Of a stretch of 64,000 nucleotides of DNA, positions 31,918 through 42,444 are shown piece after piece (within the stretch, counting starts at the first letter, position 1; each line of letters opens with the position of its first letter). The notes under the pieces are model-generated. The model was not told the DNA's origin and made no database searches. It was given only the letters and a program-made list of their open reading frames with translations. A program made the position numbers and the translations under genes. The stretch is from positions 1-64,000 of the forward strand of contig NZ_PQIA01000001.1 in the NCBI RefSeq assembly GCF_003385235.1, in the 5' to 3' direction. Origin of the DNA: Amycolatopsis circi (GTDB lineage: Bacteria > Actinomycetota > Actinomycetes > Mycobacteriales > Pseudonocardiaceae).

Positions 31918-32772
31918 TCAGGTCAGGTGCCGCAGCACCGCCGCCACCGCCGGGCGGGGGTCTCCGGCGTGCGTCGCGGTGATGTTCCACGTCGGGCCGC
32001 CGCGCGTGAACCTGCGGCCCGTCAGGTCGGGGAACTGCGCGGCGACCGACACCGGCAACACGCAGCCGCCGAGGTCGTGCCGGACCAGTTCGGCCGCGGC
32101 GGGCGCGTCGGTGACCTCGTGCACGACCGTCCGGCGCACCCGGGCCGACTGGAACGTCCGGTCGGTGGCCTCCCGGATCGCCCAGCCCGGCGCGAAATCC
32201 ACGACCGCGGTACCGGCGGCTTCGGCGGCGGAAACCGGCCGATCCGCGGCTCCGTCGCCCGCCGCGGTGACGAGCACCATTTCCTCCCTCCGCACCGGAC
32301 GGCTCACCAGCCCGTCGCTCGGGGCGCAGCCGGCGACCGCGACCACTATGTCCACAGTGGACATCACCACCGCCTCGCGCAGTTGGTGCGGCGGCGCGGT
32401 CCGCACCAGCACGCGCACCCCGGGATGGTCCCGGCGCAACGCACTCAGCGCCCGATGCGGTTCCGGCCACGCCCCGGGCATGACACCGATCCGAACCTCC
32501 CCGGTGACCTGCCAACGCGCCCGGTCGACCGTCGCCCGAGCCTGGCTGGCCGCCTCCAGCGCAGCCCGCGCGGCCGGGAGAAACGCCTTGCCCGCAGGCG
32601 TCAACTCGACCCGATGGGTGGTGCGTTCGAAAAGCGCGGTGCCGAGATCGCGTTCGAGCGCACGGACCACAGTGGACACTGTCGACTGCACCGTGTGCAA
32701 CCGACGCGCGGCAGCCGTGAACCCGCCCTCCTCAGCCACGGCCACAACGGTTTCCAGCTGCCGCAGATCCAT
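31918..32772 (-). CDS. LysR-family regulator
   Basis: A 284-residue LysR regulator: winged helix at residues 1-60 (LRQLETVVAVAEEGGFTAAA, LHTVQSTVSTVVRALERDLG) and an effector domain from about residue 88 (GEVRIGVMPGAW). It lies 58 bp after sucD on the same strand and may be cotranscribed with sucCD. Its 3' end is followed by decayed copies of itself. Confidence 0.88.
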   Translation of the reverse strand: MDLRQLETVVAVAEEGGFTAAARRLHTVQSTVSTVVRALERDLGTALFERTTHRVELTPAGKAFLPAARAALEAASQARATVDRARWQVTGEVRIGVMPGAWPEPHRALSALRRDHPGVRVLVRTAPPHQLREAVVMSTVDIVVAVAGCAPSDGLVSRPVRREEMVLVTAAGDGAADRPVSAAEAAGTAVVDFAPGWAIREATDRTFQSARVRRTVVHEVTDAPAAAELVRHDLGGCVLPVSVAAQFPDLTGRRFTRGGPTWNITATHAGDPRPAVAAVLRHLT

Positions 32773-32830
32773 CCGTCCTCCTGGATTCGACGCTGAATCA
32801 CTCCGGTTGTAGTACTACGCCTGTACTGCG

Positions 32831-33715
32831 TCAGCTGGTTTCGGCGAGCACCTCGCGAACCAACCGGGCTGTCTCGCTCGGCGTACGGCCCACCCGGATC
32901 CCGGCAGCTTCGAGCGCCGCCTTCTTGGCCGCCGCGGTCCCCGACGAGCCCGACACGATCGCACCCGCGTGCCCCATCGTTTTGCCTTCCGGAGCGGTGA
33001 ACCCCGCGACGTACCCGACAACCGGCTTCCGCACGTTTTCTTGCACGTAGGCGGCCGCGCGCTCCTCCGCGTCGCCGCCGATTTCGCCGATCAGCACGAT
33101 CACGTCGGTGTCCGGGTCCTTCTCGAACGCCTCGACCGCGTCGATGTGCGTCGTGCCGATGACCGGGTCGCCGCCGATGCCGATGCAGCTGGAGAAACCG
33201 ATGTCGCGGAGTTCGTGCATGAGCTGGTAGGTGAGCGTCCCGGACTTCGACACCAGCCCGATCCGCCCGGGTCCGGTGATGTCGGCGGGAATGATCCCGG
33301 CGTTCGACAGCCCGGGGGAGATGAGACCGGGACAGTTCGGCCCGATGATCCTGGTACGGCTGTCGCGCGCGTGCGCCCAAAACGCGGCGGAATCGTGCAC
33401 CGGCACGCCCTCGGTGATCACCACTGCGAGACCGATGCCCGCGTCGACCGCTTCGACTACCGCGTCCTTCACGAACGGCGGCGGCACGAACAAAACCACT
33501 ACGTCCGCACCGGTCTCCGCCATCGCCTCGGCGACGCCGCCGAACACCGGAAGTTCGTGCCCGTCAAGGGAAACAGTCTGCCCGGCCTTGCGCGGATTCA
33601 CCCCGCCCACGACGTTCGTTCCTGCGGCCAGCATCCGGCGGGTGTGTTTGGTGCCCTCCGCACCGGTGATGCCGGAAACGAGGACCCGGCTGGTGTCGTC
33701 CAGGAAGATCGCCAT
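32831..33715 (-). CDS. sucD: Succinate-CoA ligase alpha subunit
   Basis: Alpha subunit of the nucleotide-forming succinyl-CoA ligase. The CoA-binding Rossmann part includes [19 protein letters not shown] and the phosphohistidine is in [13 protein letters not shown] near residue 246. 294 residues. It starts 3 bp after the sucC stop. Position beside the oxalate genes suggests a second, catabolic sucCD copy that makes succinyl-CoA or another acyl-CoA to prime oxalate activation; housekeeping function is the alternative. Confidence 0.92.
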   Translation of the reverse strand: MAIFLDDTSRVLVSGITGAEGTKHTRRMLAAGTNVVGGVNPRKAGQTVSLDGHELPVFGGVAEAMAETGADVVVLFVPPPFVKDAVVEAVDAGIGLAVVITEGVPVHDSAAFWAHARDSRTRIIGPNCPGLISPGLSNAGIIPADITGPGRIGLVSKSGTLTYQLMHELRDIGFSSCIGIGGDPVIGTTHIDAVEAFEKDPDTDVIVLIGEIGGDAEERAAAYVQENVRKPVVGYVAGFTAPEGKTMGHAGAIVSGSSGTAAAKKAALEAAGIRVGRTPSETARLVREVLAETS

Positions 33716-33718
33716 CGG

Positions 33719-34879
33719 TCAGCCCTCCGTTTCGGTCGCGAGCTTGGCCGCTTCGCGCGCGGCGTCGTCCATCGTCTCGACCACCGTGACCAGCGGATGC
33801 GCTGCCTCGGCGAGGATCCGCCTTCCTTCCGCGACGTTGTTCCCGTCGAGCCGGACGACCAACGGCTTCGTCGCGCGATCACCCAGCAAGGCCAACGCTT
33901 TCACGATGCCGTCCGCCACCGCGTCGCACGCCGTGATCCCGCCGAAGACGTTCACGAACACGCTCCGCACCGCGGGATCCCCGAGAATCACCCCGAGCCC
34001 AGCCGACATCACCTCCGCCGACGCGCCGCCTCCGATGTCGAGGAAATTCGCCGGCCCGACCGCCCCCGCCTCCTGCGCCGCGGCAGCCACTACATCCAGA
34101 GTGGACATCACCAGCCCGGCTCCATTGCCGATCACGCCGATGTCGCCGTCCAGCTTCACGTAATTGAGCCCTTGCTCGGCAGCCTGCTGCTCCAGCGGAT
34201 CCCCGGCCTCCGCGTCCGCGAACGCTCGGTGCTCGGGATGCCGGAACGCGGCGTTGTCGTCAAGCGTGACCTTCCCGTCGAGCGCGACGATCTCCCCGCT
34301 GCGCGTGCGGGCAAGCGGATTCACCTCGACGAGCGTGGCGTCCTCGGCGGTGAACACGTCCCACAGCCGGACCAGGACGCTGGCTGCTTCGACCGGAAGC
34401 TGTGCCGCCGCGGCGATCCTGCGCGCCTTCACCAGATCGACCCCGACGCGGACGTCGATCGGCACCTTGACCAGCGCTTCGGGCCGAGTCGCGGCAACTT
34501 CCTCGATGTCCATCCCGCCTGCGGCCGAGGCCATGGCGAGAAAGGTCCGGTCGGCGCGGTCGAGAAGGTAGGAGACGTAGTACTCGTCGGCGATGTCGCT
34601 CGCTTCGGTGACGAGAACGCGATGGACGCGGTGGCCTTTGATGTCCATGCCGAGGATGTCGTCGGCGATCTGCTCGGCGTCGTCCGGCCGGGACGCGAGT
34701 TTCACCCCGCCCGCCTTGCCGCGGCCGCCAGTTTTGACCTGCGCCTTGACGACGACCGGCCCGCCGATGTCGACGGCCGCGGCCCGTGCTTCCTCGGGAG
34801 TCTCGGCGACGCGGCCGCGGGGGACCGGCACGCCGTGCGCGGCGAAGAGGTCGCGCGCTTGGTGTTCCAAGAGATCCAT
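33719..34879 (-). CDS. sucC: Succinate-CoA ligase beta subunit
   Basis: ATP-grasp subunit of succinyl-CoA ligase (386 residues). [20 protein letters not shown] is the nucleotide-binding region. [12 protein letters not shown] and [20 protein letters not shown] mark the metal and subunit-interface regions. ATG at 34879 follows AAGGAAGGAATCCCG. It is divergent from the oxalyl-CoA decarboxylase-like gene, and the shared 515-bp region carries a GTATGCAAT operator candidate. Confidence 0.92.
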   Translation of the reverse strand: MDLLEHQARDLFAAHGVPVPRGRVAETPEEARAAAVDIGGPVVVKAQVKTGGRGKAGGVKLASRPDDAEQIADDILGMDIKGHRVHRVLVTEASDIADEYYVSYLLDRADRTFLAMASAAGGMDIEEVAATRPEALVKVPIDVRVGVDLVKARRIAAAAQLPVEAASVLVRLWDVFTAEDATLVEVNPLARTRSGEIVALDGKVTLDDNAAFRHPEHRAFADAEAGDPLEQQAAEQGLNYVKLDGDIGVIGNGAGLVMSTLDVVAAAAQEAGAVGPANFLDIGGGASAEVMSAGLGVILGDPAVRSVFVNVFGGITACDAVADGIVKALALLGDRATKPLVVRLDGNNVAEGRRILAEAAHPLVTVVETMDDAAREAAKLATETEG

Positions 34880-35394
34880 CGGGATTCCTTCCTTGCGGGG
34901 CGGGGGACTCGGGTTCGCGGTCGGTGAGTGACGGCGTTGCGTGGTAGTTGCTTGGCGCTTGTCAGTTCGCTCGGCGGAGGTGTTGGGGGAGGGCCTCGGC
35001 CGAGGTGCTGGCCCAGAGCGACGGCCCGATCCGCATCGCCCGATGCAACCGGCGGGTGGAGCGGGTCAGGCCACCGGTCGGCACGGGCCGACGAGCCGCT
35101 CTGCCGCCATGTCGTGCGGCAGGCCGACCCGGTGAACCGGCCAGCGAACCTCCCGCCGAATCGTGCGGCCGAGCGATCCGCAAGCCAGTCGGACAAACCT
35201 GCGGATGCCCCTGGACAGCGGGCGGCTCGAAGAGTAAGTCTAATGCCTACCTCATACGGTATGCAATCTACAGTCTTCCGGCGACGAGCCGCTGACCTGC
35301 GGCGACAGATCCGGCGGGCCGCGGAGAGGGCAACGAGCAGACCGGGACGAGCGCGCGGATCAGAGAGGTCCGGCGCGGACAGGAGGAGTTGCGC
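34880..35394. promoter_or_regulatory. Divergent control region of sucCD and the oxalate operon
   Basis: No gene is seen. CATAC-g-GTATG at 35253-35263, continuing into CAATCTA, is the best operator candidate for the oxalate GntR. GCATCG-cc-CGATGC occurs at about 35035-35048. An AGGAGG ribosome site (35381-35386) precedes the ATG at 35395. Confidence 0.5.
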
Positions 35395-37431
35395 ATGTCG
35401 CCAACCACGACCGGCCGGCAAGCAGGCCAGCAGACCGACAAGAACGCCAGCGGGCGGACCGGCGAGAAGACCAGCGAGAGCGCCGGCGGCCCCATCGAGG
35501 AAAACGCCAGCGCGCAGTCGAGCGACAACCTCGGCGCGCAGGCCAGCGAGGACGTCGGCGTGAACGCCAGCAGCCCAATCGCGGAGAACTCCAGCACGCA
35601 GGCCAGCCGGAACCCCGGCACGCAGGCCAGCGAGAGCGCCGGAGCGAACGCCAGTGGGAACAAGAGTCGGCCCGCCCAGGCCAGTGAGAGCGCCGGAGCA
35701 AAAGCCAGCACGAGCCGACCCGCCAGCCAGGCCAGGCCCGGTGCCAACGGCGATCGCGAGACGGCCGACACGATCTCCGGCGGCCACTTGGTCGCGAAAG
35801 CCCTCAAGGCCGAAGGCGTCGACACCATCTTCACTCTCTGCGGCGGCCACATCATCGACATCTACGACGGCTGCGTGGACGAGGGCATCAGCGTCATCGA
35901 CGTCCGGCACGAGCAGGTCGCGGCGCACGCGGCCGACGGGTACGCGCGGATCACCGGCCGCCCCGGGTGTGCGGTGGTCACGGCGGGGCCGGGGACGACC
36001 GACGCGGTCACCGGCGTCGCGAACGCGTTGCGCGCGGAGAGCCCGATGCTGCTGATCGGCGGCCAAGGCGCGTTGAGCCAGCACAAAATGGGTTCGCTGC
36101 AGGACCTCCCGCACGTGGACATGATGACTCCGATCACCAAGTTCGCCGCGACCGTCCCGCACACCGCGCGCGCCGCTGATCTGGTCTCGATGGCGTTCCG
36201 GGAAGCCTTCGCGGGCGCGCCCGGACCGTCCTTTTTGGAGATTCCGCGGGACGTTCTCGACGCCCGGGTGCCGTTGGCGAACGCACGGATCCCGCTGTCC
36301 GGTCGTTATCGTGCTTCCACTCGCAACGCGGGCGACCCGGCGGACGTCGAAAAGCTCGCAGATCTTTTGGTGCACGCCAAGAAACCCGCGATTCTGCTTG
36401 GCAGCCAGGTCTGGACGACTCGCGCGACCGAGCCCGCGACCGAACTCGTCCGCACGCTGAACATCCCGGCGTACATGAACGGTGCCGGCCGGGGAACTCT
36501 GCCGCCGGGCGATCCGCACCATTTCCAGCTTTCCCGTCGCTACGCGTTCGACAACGCCGACGTGATCGTCATTGTCGGCACTCCGTTCGACTTCCGGATG
36601 GGTTACGGCAAAAGGCTTTCCCCGGACGCGACGGTGGTGCAGATCGACCTCGACTACCGCACCGTCGGGAAGAACCGAGACATCGACCTCGGCATTGTCG
36701 GCGACGCGGGACAGATCCTCGCCGCGGTCGCGGAAGCTGCGTCGGGCCGGGTCGACAACGGGGCGGTCGCGCGCAAGCCGTGGCTGGAGGAACTGCGCGC
36801 GGTCGAGGAGAAAGCCAAGCTGAAGCGGTTGCCGCAGCAGCATTCCGACGCGAATCCGATCCATCCGTACCGGCTGGTGCACGAGATCAACGAGTTCCTC
36901 ACCGAGGATTCGATCTACATCGGCGATGGCGGCGACATCGTCACGTTCTCCGGTCAGGTCGTGCAGCCGAAGGCCCCCGGACACTGGATGGATCCCGGTC
37001 CGTTGGGGACACTCGGCGTCGGTATTCCTTTTGTGCTGGCAGCGAAGCACGCGCGCCCGGATCAGGAAGTCGTGGCACTCTTCGGTGACGGCGCGTTTTC
37101 CCTCACCGGCTGGGATTTCGAGACGCTGGTGCGATTCGACCTGCCGTTCGTCGGGATCGTCGGGAACAACTCGTCGATGAACCAGATCCGCTACGGCCAG
37201 GCGCAGAAATACGGCCTGGCCCGCGAACGCGTCGGCAACACCCTCGGCGACGTTGCCTACGACCAGTTCGCCCGGATGCTCGGCGGCTACGGCGAGGAGG
37301 TCCGCGACCCGGCGGACATCGCCCCGGCGCTGCGCCGCGCGCGGGAATCCGGCAAGCCGTCGCTGATCAACGTCTGGGTCGACCCGGACGCCTACGCCCC
37401 CGGAACCATGAACCAGACGATGTACAAGTAG
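35395..37431 (+). CDS. ThDP enzyme, oxalyl-CoA decarboxylase-like, with a repetitive N-terminal extension
   Basis: ThDP-dependent enzyme of the acetolactate synthase/oxalyl-CoA decarboxylase superfamily; its place directly before formyl-CoA transferase suggests it decarboxylates oxalyl-CoA to formyl-CoA. The activating glutamate is Glu173 in [17 protein letters not shown]. The ThDP/Mg site is [13 protein letters not shown] followed by VGNNSS. The catalytic core begins near residue 126 ([20 protein letters not shown]). Residues 1-125 are an extra Ser/Ala/Asn/Glu-rich stretch with NAS-led repeats of 18-28 residues. The AGGAGG 8 bp before the ATG shows the extension is translated. Acetolactate synthase is the alternative reading. 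Confidence 0.82.
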   Translation: MSPTTTGRQAGQQTDKNASGRTGEKTSESAGGPIEENASAQSSDNLGAQASEDVGVNASSPIAENSSTQASRNPGTQASESAGANASGNKSRPAQASESAGAKASTSRPASQARPGANGDRETADTISGGHLVAKALKAEGVDTIFTLCGGHIIDIYDGCVDEGISVIDVRHEQVAAHAADGYARITGRPGCAVVTAGPGTTDAVTGVANALRAESPMLLIGGQGALSQHKMGSLQDLPHVDMMTPITKFAATVPHTARAADLVSMAFREAFAGAPGPSFLEIPRDVLDARVPLANARIPLSGRYRASTRNAGDPADVEKLADLLVHAKKPAILLGSQVWTTRATEPATELVRTLNIPAYMNGAGRGTLPPGDPHHFQLSRRYAFDNADVIVIVGTPFDFRMGYGKRLSPDATVVQIDLDYRTVGKNRDIDLGIVGDAGQILAAVAEAASGRVDNGAVARKPWLEELRAVEEKAKLKRLPQQHSDANPIHPYRLVHEINEFLTEDSIYIGDGGDIVTFSGQVVQPKAPGHWMDPGPLGTLGVGIPFVLAAKHARPDQEVVALFGDGAFSLTGWDFETLVRFDLPFVGIVGNNSSMNQIRYGQAQKYGLARERVGNTLGDVAYDQFARMLGGYGEEVRDPADIAPALRRARESGKPSLINVWVDPDAYAPGTMNQTMYK

Positions 37432-37447
37432 TCGGGAGGAGCCGAAG

Positions 37448-38677
37448 ATGGGAAAGGCACTGGAGGGCGTCCGCGTCCTCGACATGACCCACGTCCAATC
37501 AGGACCGTCGTCGACCCAGATCCTCGCCTGGCTCGGCGCGGACGTCGTGAAGCTCGAGACCCCCGGCCGCGGCGACATCACCCGGGGCCAGCTTCGCGAT
37601 CTGCCCGGAGTGGACAGTCTGTACTTCACGATGCTGAACGCGAACAAGCGCAGCATCACGCTCAACATGAAAAGCGAGCAGGGCAAGGAAGTCTTCACCA
37701 AGCTTGTGTCCTCAGTGGACGTTCTGGTGGAGAACTTCGGACCTGGCGTGGTGGACCGCTTCGGGTTCTCCTGGGAGCGGCTCCACGAGATCAACGAGCG
37801 GCTGATCTACGCGTCCATCAAAGGGTTCGGACCCGGCCGGTACGCGAATTTCAAGGCCTACGAGGTGATCGCGCAGGCAATGGGCGGCTCGATGAGCACG
37901 ACCGGCTTCGAGCAGGGACCGCCGACCGCCACCGGCGCGCAGATCGGCGATTCGGGCACCGGCATCCACCTGGTCGCGGCGATCCTCGCCGCGCTGTATC
38001 AGCGCACGAGCACCGGGCGCGGGCAGCGGGTGCAGGTCGCGATGCAGGACGCGGTGCTCAACCTGTGCCGGGTCAAGCTGCGCGACCAGCAGCGGCTGGC
38101 GCACGGGTCGCTGGGGGAGTACCCCAACGAGCGGTTCGGCGACGAGGTGCCGCGCTCGGGCAACGCGTCCGGCGGCGGTCAGCCGGGCTGGGCGGTGCGC
38201 TGCGCGCCGGGCGGGCCCAACGACTACATCTACGTCATCGTCCAGCCGGTCGGCTGGGCTCCGCTGACCGAGCTGATCGGCCGGCCGGAACTGGCCGAGG
38301 ATCCGGACTGGGCGACTCCAGAGGCTCGGCTGTCCAAACTGGACAAGGTGTTCGCGATGGTCGAGGAATGGACCGAGCAGCGCACCAAATGGGAGGTCAT
38401 GGAGCTGCTCAACGCCCGCAGCATCCCTTGTGGACCGATTCTGTCCACTAAGGAGCTGATCGAGGACGAGACGCTGGCCGAGCTGGGGTCGGTGGTCGAG
38501 GTGCCGCATCCGGAACGCGGGGCGTTCAAAACCGTCGGCTGCCCGTTGAAGCTGTCGGATTCTCCGGTGGACGTTGAGCGCTCCCCGTTGCTGGGCGAAC
38601 ACAACGGTGAAGTGCTCGGCGAACTGGGCTACAGCGCGGCGGATGTCGAGCAGCTGCGCACGGCGGGCGTGATCTGA
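37448..38677 (+). CDS. frc: Formyl-CoA:oxalate CoA-transferase
   Basis: Class III CoA-transferase that moves CoA from formyl-CoA to oxalate, producing oxalyl-CoA for the decarboxylase. The catalytic aspartate is Asp168 in [13 protein letters not shown]. The active-site glycine loop is [12 protein letters not shown] (about residues 238-249), very close to the Oxalobacter enzyme. 409 residues, normal length. It follows the decarboxylase-like gene by 16 bp (GGGAGGAGCC before the ATG) and precedes the synthetase by 2 bp. Confidence 0.92.
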   Translation: MGKALEGVRVLDMTHVQSGPSSTQILAWLGADVVKLETPGRGDITRGQLRDLPGVDSLYFTMLNANKRSITLNMKSEQGKEVFTKLVSSVDVLVENFGPGVVDRFGFSWERLHEINERLIYASIKGFGPGRYANFKAYEVIAQAMGGSMSTTGFEQGPPTATGAQIGDSGTGIHLVAAILAALYQRTSTGRGQRVQVAMQDAVLNLCRVKLRDQQRLAHGSLGEYPNERFGDEVPRSGNASGGGQPGWAVRCAPGGPNDYIYVIVQPVGWAPLTELIGRPELAEDPDWATPEARLSKLDKVFAMVEEWTEQRTKWEVMELLNARSIPCGPILSTKELIEDETLAELGSVVEVPHPERGAFKTVGCPLKLSDSPVDVERSPLLGEHNGEVLGELGYSAADVEQLRTAGVI

Positions 38678-38679
38678 GG

Positions 38680-40818
38680 ATGACCACGGAAACTGGCCGC
38701 GCGGCGGTCGAGGAAATCCTGGCCCGAGCAGCCGAGGAAGGCCGTTCCTCGCTGACCGCGCCGGAAGGCCGTGCGGTCTGCGAGGCGTACGGCATTCCGA
38801 CGCCGCAGGAACGGCTCGCCAACTCCGCAGACGAAGCGGTGGCGCAGGCGAAGGAAATCGGTCTTCCGGTAGTGCTGAAGATCGTCTCACCGGACATCCT
38901 GCACAAAACCGAGGCTGGCGGCGTACTCGTCGGCCTCCGCAGCGAGCAGGAAGTCACCGACGGTTACGCCACGATTTTGGCTAATGCCAAGGCTTACGAC
39001 GCATCGGCGCGCATCGTCGGCGTCCAAGTGCAGCAGATGCTGACCAGCGGGCAGGAGGTGATCATCGGCGCGGTCACCGACCCGAGCTTCGGCAAGATTG
39101 TCGCGTTTGGACTCGGCGGAGCCCTGGTCGAGGTGTTGAAGGACGTCACCTTCCGGCTGGCGCCCACCAGTACCGACGAAGCACTGTCCATGGTGGACGG
39201 TATCGCCGCTGCTGAGATCCTCAATGGAGTACGCGGCGGCGAGGCGGTGGACAAGGCGGCGCTGGCGGACGTCGTGCACCGGCTGTCGCGGCTGGTCACC
39301 GACTTCCCGCAGTTGGCCGAGGTCGACCTCAATCCGGTGCTCGCCACCGGCGACGGGGCTACTGCGGTGGACGTGCGGATTCTCGTCGATCCGGCGGCGG
39401 CCGCGGAACCGGTCCGGTTCAGCCAGGACGAGATCCTGGTCGCGATGAACCGGATCATGAAACCGGCCGCGGTCGCGGTGATCGGCGCGTCCGCGGAGGA
39501 CGGCAAGATCGGCAATTCGGTAATGAAGAATCTCGTGAACGGCGGTTACGCGGGCGAGATCTATCCGATCAATCCGAAGGCCGCGGAAATCCTCGACCGG
39601 AAGGCCTATCCGAGCATCGCGGACGTGCCCGGCGACGTGGATGTCGCCGTCTTCGCCATCCCGGCCAAGTTCGTGCCGGCGGCGCTGGAAGAAGTGGGCG
39701 CGAAGGGCGTCGCCGGGGCGATCCTGATCCCCTCGGGCTTCGGCGAGACTGGAAACATCGAGCTGCAGAACGAAGTTCTGGCCATCGCGCGCGAGCACGG
39801 CGTGCGGATTCTCGGCCCGAATATCTACGGCTACTACTACACGCCGGAGAACCTGTCGGCGACGTTCTGCACCCCGTACGACGTCAAAGGCGGCGTCGCG
39901 CTGTCCTCGCAGAGCGGCGGAATCGGGATGGCGATCCTGGGATTCAGCCGGTCGGCCGGAATGGGTGTGTCGGCGATTGTCGGCGTCGGAAACAAGGCGG
40001 ATATCGACGAAGACGATCTTCTGACGTTTTTCGAGCACGACGACAACACCGAACTCGTCGCCATGCACCTGGAAGATCTCAAGGATGGTCGTGCGTTCGC
40101 CGAGACCGCGAAACGAGTGTCGGCCAAGAAGCCGGTGGTGGTGCTGAAAGCCGGGCGGACGTCGGAAGGGGCGAAGGCGGCCGGATCGCACACTGGTGCG
40201 CTCGCCGGGAACGACCGGGTCTACGACGACATCCTCCGCCAGAGCGGCGTCATTCGCGCACCCGGGCTCAACGACCTGCTCGAATACGCGCGAGGCGTGC
40301 CGAAACTGCCCACGCCGAAGGGCGAAAACGTCGTGATCATCACCGGCGCGGGCGGTTCCGGGGTGCTGCTCTCGGACGCCTGTGTGGACAACGGGCTCGC
40401 GCTGATGCGGATCCCGGACGATCTCGACGCCGCGTTCCGCGAATACATCCCGCCGTTCGGCGCGGCGGGCAACCCGGTGGACATCACCGGCGGCGAACCG
40501 CCGTCGACGTATCGGAACACCATCGCGCTCGGCCTGTCCGACGATCGTATTCACTCGTTGGTTCTCGGTTACTGGCACACGATCGTCACGCCGCCGATGG
40601 TGTTCGCGGAACTGGTCGTGGACGTCGTGGAGGAGTTCCGGCGGAAAGGGATCCACAAGCCGGTGGTGGCTTCGCTGTCCGGAGACGTCGAGGTCGAGGC
40701 GGCCAGCGAGCACCTGTACGCCCATGGCGTCGTCGCTTATCCGTACACGACCGAAAAGCCGGTCGCGGTGCTCGGCGCGAAGTACCGGTGGGCGCGTTCG
40801 GCGGGGCTGCTGCCTTGA
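38680..40818 (+). CDS. Acyl-CoA synthetase, ADP-forming (fused alpha/beta)
   Basis: ADP-forming acid-CoA ligase in which the ATP-grasp (beta) half comes first (residues about 10-235, LPVVLKIVSPDILHKTEAGG). The CoA-binding and ligase (alpha) halves follow (from about 255, PAAVAVIGASAEDGKIGNSV). The phosphohistidine is in AAGSHTGALAGNDRVY. 712 residues. In the frc operon it could activate oxalate or formate directly with ATP and CoA, or recover energy by hydrolysing formyl-CoA. The substrate cannot be read from sequence. It starts 2 bp after frc. Confidence 0.88.
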   Translation: MTTETGRAAVEEILARAAEEGRSSLTAPEGRAVCEAYGIPTPQERLANSADEAVAQAKEIGLPVVLKIVSPDILHKTEAGGVLVGLRSEQEVTDGYATILANAKAYDASARIVGVQVQQMLTSGQEVIIGAVTDPSFGKIVAFGLGGALVEVLKDVTFRLAPTSTDEALSMVDGIAAAEILNGVRGGEAVDKAALADVVHRLSRLVTDFPQLAEVDLNPVLATGDGATAVDVRILVDPAAAAEPVRFSQDEILVAMNRIMKPAAVAVIGASAEDGKIGNSVMKNLVNGGYAGEIYPINPKAAEILDRKAYPSIADVPGDVDVAVFAIPAKFVPAALEEVGAKGVAGAILIPSGFGETGNIELQNEVLAIAREHGVRILGPNIYGYYYTPENLSATFCTPYDVKGGVALSSQSGGIGMAILGFSRSAGMGVSAIVGVGNKADIDEDDLLTFFEHDDNTELVAMHLEDLKDGRAFAETAKRVSAKKPVVVLKAGRTSEGAKAAGSHTGALAGNDRVYDDILRQSGVIRAPGLNDLLEYARGVPKLPTPKGENVVIITGAGGSGVLLSDACVDNGLALMRIPDDLDAAFREYIPPFGAAGNPVDITGGEPPSTYRNTIALGLSDDRIHSLVLGYWHTIVTPPMVFAELVVDVVEEFRRKGIHKPVVASLSGDVEVEAASEHLYAHGVVAYPYTTEKPVAVLGAKYRWARSAGLLP

Positions 40819-40980
40819 TCAAGTCCGGAGGGAGGCGTACGTTGCCCGACACCTAACCGCTGGTCAGCGGAGTGCGGCGAGGAAGGGACGCCGGGGCGCG
40901 CGGTCGCGTCCCGGCTCGGGGGAAGAACGGAGACAGCCCGGCACGGGAACCGAAGTCAACGGTGACGAAAGAGAATTCTC

Positions 40981-42375
40981 ATGACCGCAGCCCAACCGAC
41001 ATACCAGGAGATCGTCGACGAAAACGGGCGGACGTACCGGATCGGGGAGAGCCCCCGGGACCTGATGGGACGGTCCCGCAGCTGGATGGTCTGGCTGCCG
41101 TGGGTGGCCATGATGGCGGTGAGCGTTTTCGAATACGGCTGGGGAGCCGTCGAGGGAACGCTCGAAGAGAAATACGGCTGGTCGTTGTCGGACGCGTTCT
41201 GGCTGGCCAGCATCTGGGCCGTGTTCCAGGCCGGGGTCGCGTTCCCGGCCGGGCGGCTGCGGGAGAAGAACATCGTGTCGGCGAAGACGGCGATGCTGGC
41301 TGGCGCGGTGTGCTCCGGGATCGGCTACTTCTCCATCGCGCACAGCGGAAATCTGGCGGTGGCGTTCGTCGGGTACTCGGTGCTGGGCGGAATCGGCGCC
41401 GGGCTGGTGTACGCGACGTGCATCAACATGGTCGGGAAATGGTATCCGGAGAAACGCGGCGCCCGCACCGGTTTCGTGAACGGCGGATTCGCCTACGGTT
41501 CGGTTCCGTTTATTTACCTGTTCAGCGCTTTCCTCGGCCATGAGAACGTGACGATCACGCTCGACGCGATCGGCCTCTACATGCTCGTGGTGGTCGGGCT
41601 GTGCGGTTTCCTGTTCAAGGACCCGCCGAAGAACTGGTGGCCGGCCGAGGTCGACCCGATCGCCTGGCTGAAGGGAAGCGCGGCGGGGAAGGCGAAGAGC
41701 CTGGCGAAGAACCCGCCCGCGGTGCGCCAGTTCGCGCCGATGGAAGCGATCCGCACCGGGATGCTGCCGCTGATGTGGGCGACCCTCGTGGTGATCGGCG
41801 GGGTCTCGCTGTTCGGGATCAATTTCCAGGTCGATTTCGCCAAGGAAAGCCAGTTCGGCGCCTTCGTAGCGGCTTCCTCGGCGGGAGTCCTGGCCATTGT
41901 GAACGGGGTCGGCCGCGGAATCGTCGGCTGGGCGTCCGACCGCATCGGGCGCAAAGCGACGCTGTTCTGGGTGCTGGTGATCGCGGCGCTCGCGCAATTC
42001 GGGGTGCTGTGGTCGGGCAAGACGCACAGTTTGTTCTGGTTCATGGTGTTCGCGGTGCTGACCGGATTCGGCAGCGGCGCGTTCTATCCGCTGTTCGCCG
42101 CGTTGGTGCCGGACTACTTCGGCGAGAACCACAACGCGACCAACTACGGCATCGTCTACAGCGCGAAACTGGTCGGCGGTGTCGGCGGCGGCGGGCTGGC
42201 GGCCGGGGTGATCGCCGCGTGGGGTTACACCGGCGCATATGTGCTGGCCGGGTGCATCGCGTTGCTGTCCGCGGTGATGACGTTGTTCCTGCGCCAGCCC
42301 GGACGTTCCGGCCGCAGCACGACGGAGAAGGCCGGCAGCCAGATCGCCAGCACCGCTCCGGCGGCGGGCAGCTGA
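40981..42375 (+). CDS. OFA-family MFS transporter (oxalate:formate antiporter-like)
   Basis: Twelve-helix MFS protein of the oxalate/formate antiporter family, expected to bring oxalate in, perhaps in exchange for formate. Features are the long N-terminal lead before helix 1, GVAFPAGRLREKN in loop 2-3, GIGAGLVYATCINMVGKWYPEKRGARTGF in helix 4-5 and GWASDRIGRKATLFW. 464 residues. It is 162 bp after the synthetase; the spacer has no obvious terminator with a T run. Confidence 0.9.
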   Translation: MTAAQPTYQEIVDENGRTYRIGESPRDLMGRSRSWMVWLPWVAMMAVSVFEYGWGAVEGTLEEKYGWSLSDAFWLASIWAVFQAGVAFPAGRLREKNIVSAKTAMLAGAVCSGIGYFSIAHSGNLAVAFVGYSVLGGIGAGLVYATCINMVGKWYPEKRGARTGFVNGGFAYGSVPFIYLFSAFLGHENVTITLDAIGLYMLVVVGLCGFLFKDPPKNWWPAEVDPIAWLKGSAAGKAKSLAKNPPAVRQFAPMEAIRTGMLPLMWATLVVIGGVSLFGINFQVDFAKESQFGAFVAASSAGVLAIVNGVGRGIVGWASDRIGRKATLFWVLVIAALAQFGVLWSGKTHSLFWFMVFAVLTGFGSGAFYPLFAALVPDYFGENHNATNYGIVYSAKLVGGVGGGGLAAGVIAAWGYTGAYVLAGCIALLSAVMTLFLRQPGRSGRSTTEKAGSQIASTAPAAGS

Positions 42376-42387
42376 GTTTCCTCCGCG

Positions 42388-42436
42388 AGTCCGGGAGCGA
42401 CGGGACGGCTGGCATCCGCCCCGTCGCTCCCGGACT
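42388..42436. terminator. Intrinsic terminator of the oxalate operon
   Basis: A perfect 17-bp stem (AGTCCGGGAGCGACGGG, 42388-42404, with 42420-42436) over a 15-nt loop, followed by TTT. It separates the OFA gene from the convergent gntR. Confidence 0.9.
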
Positions 42437-42444
42437 TTTCTGCG

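Noticed and set aside
35395..37431. Annotation as biosynthetic acetolactate synthase
   Set aside because: The superfamily match is real, but the operon (frc, OFA transporter, acyl-CoA synthetase) and absence of an ilvN-like small subunit favour oxalyl-CoA decarboxylation.
34702..37794. A 1,030-codon minus-strand open frame
   Set aside because: Antisense to the decarboxylase-like gene and frc; its repeats mirror the N-terminal repeats of the sense gene.
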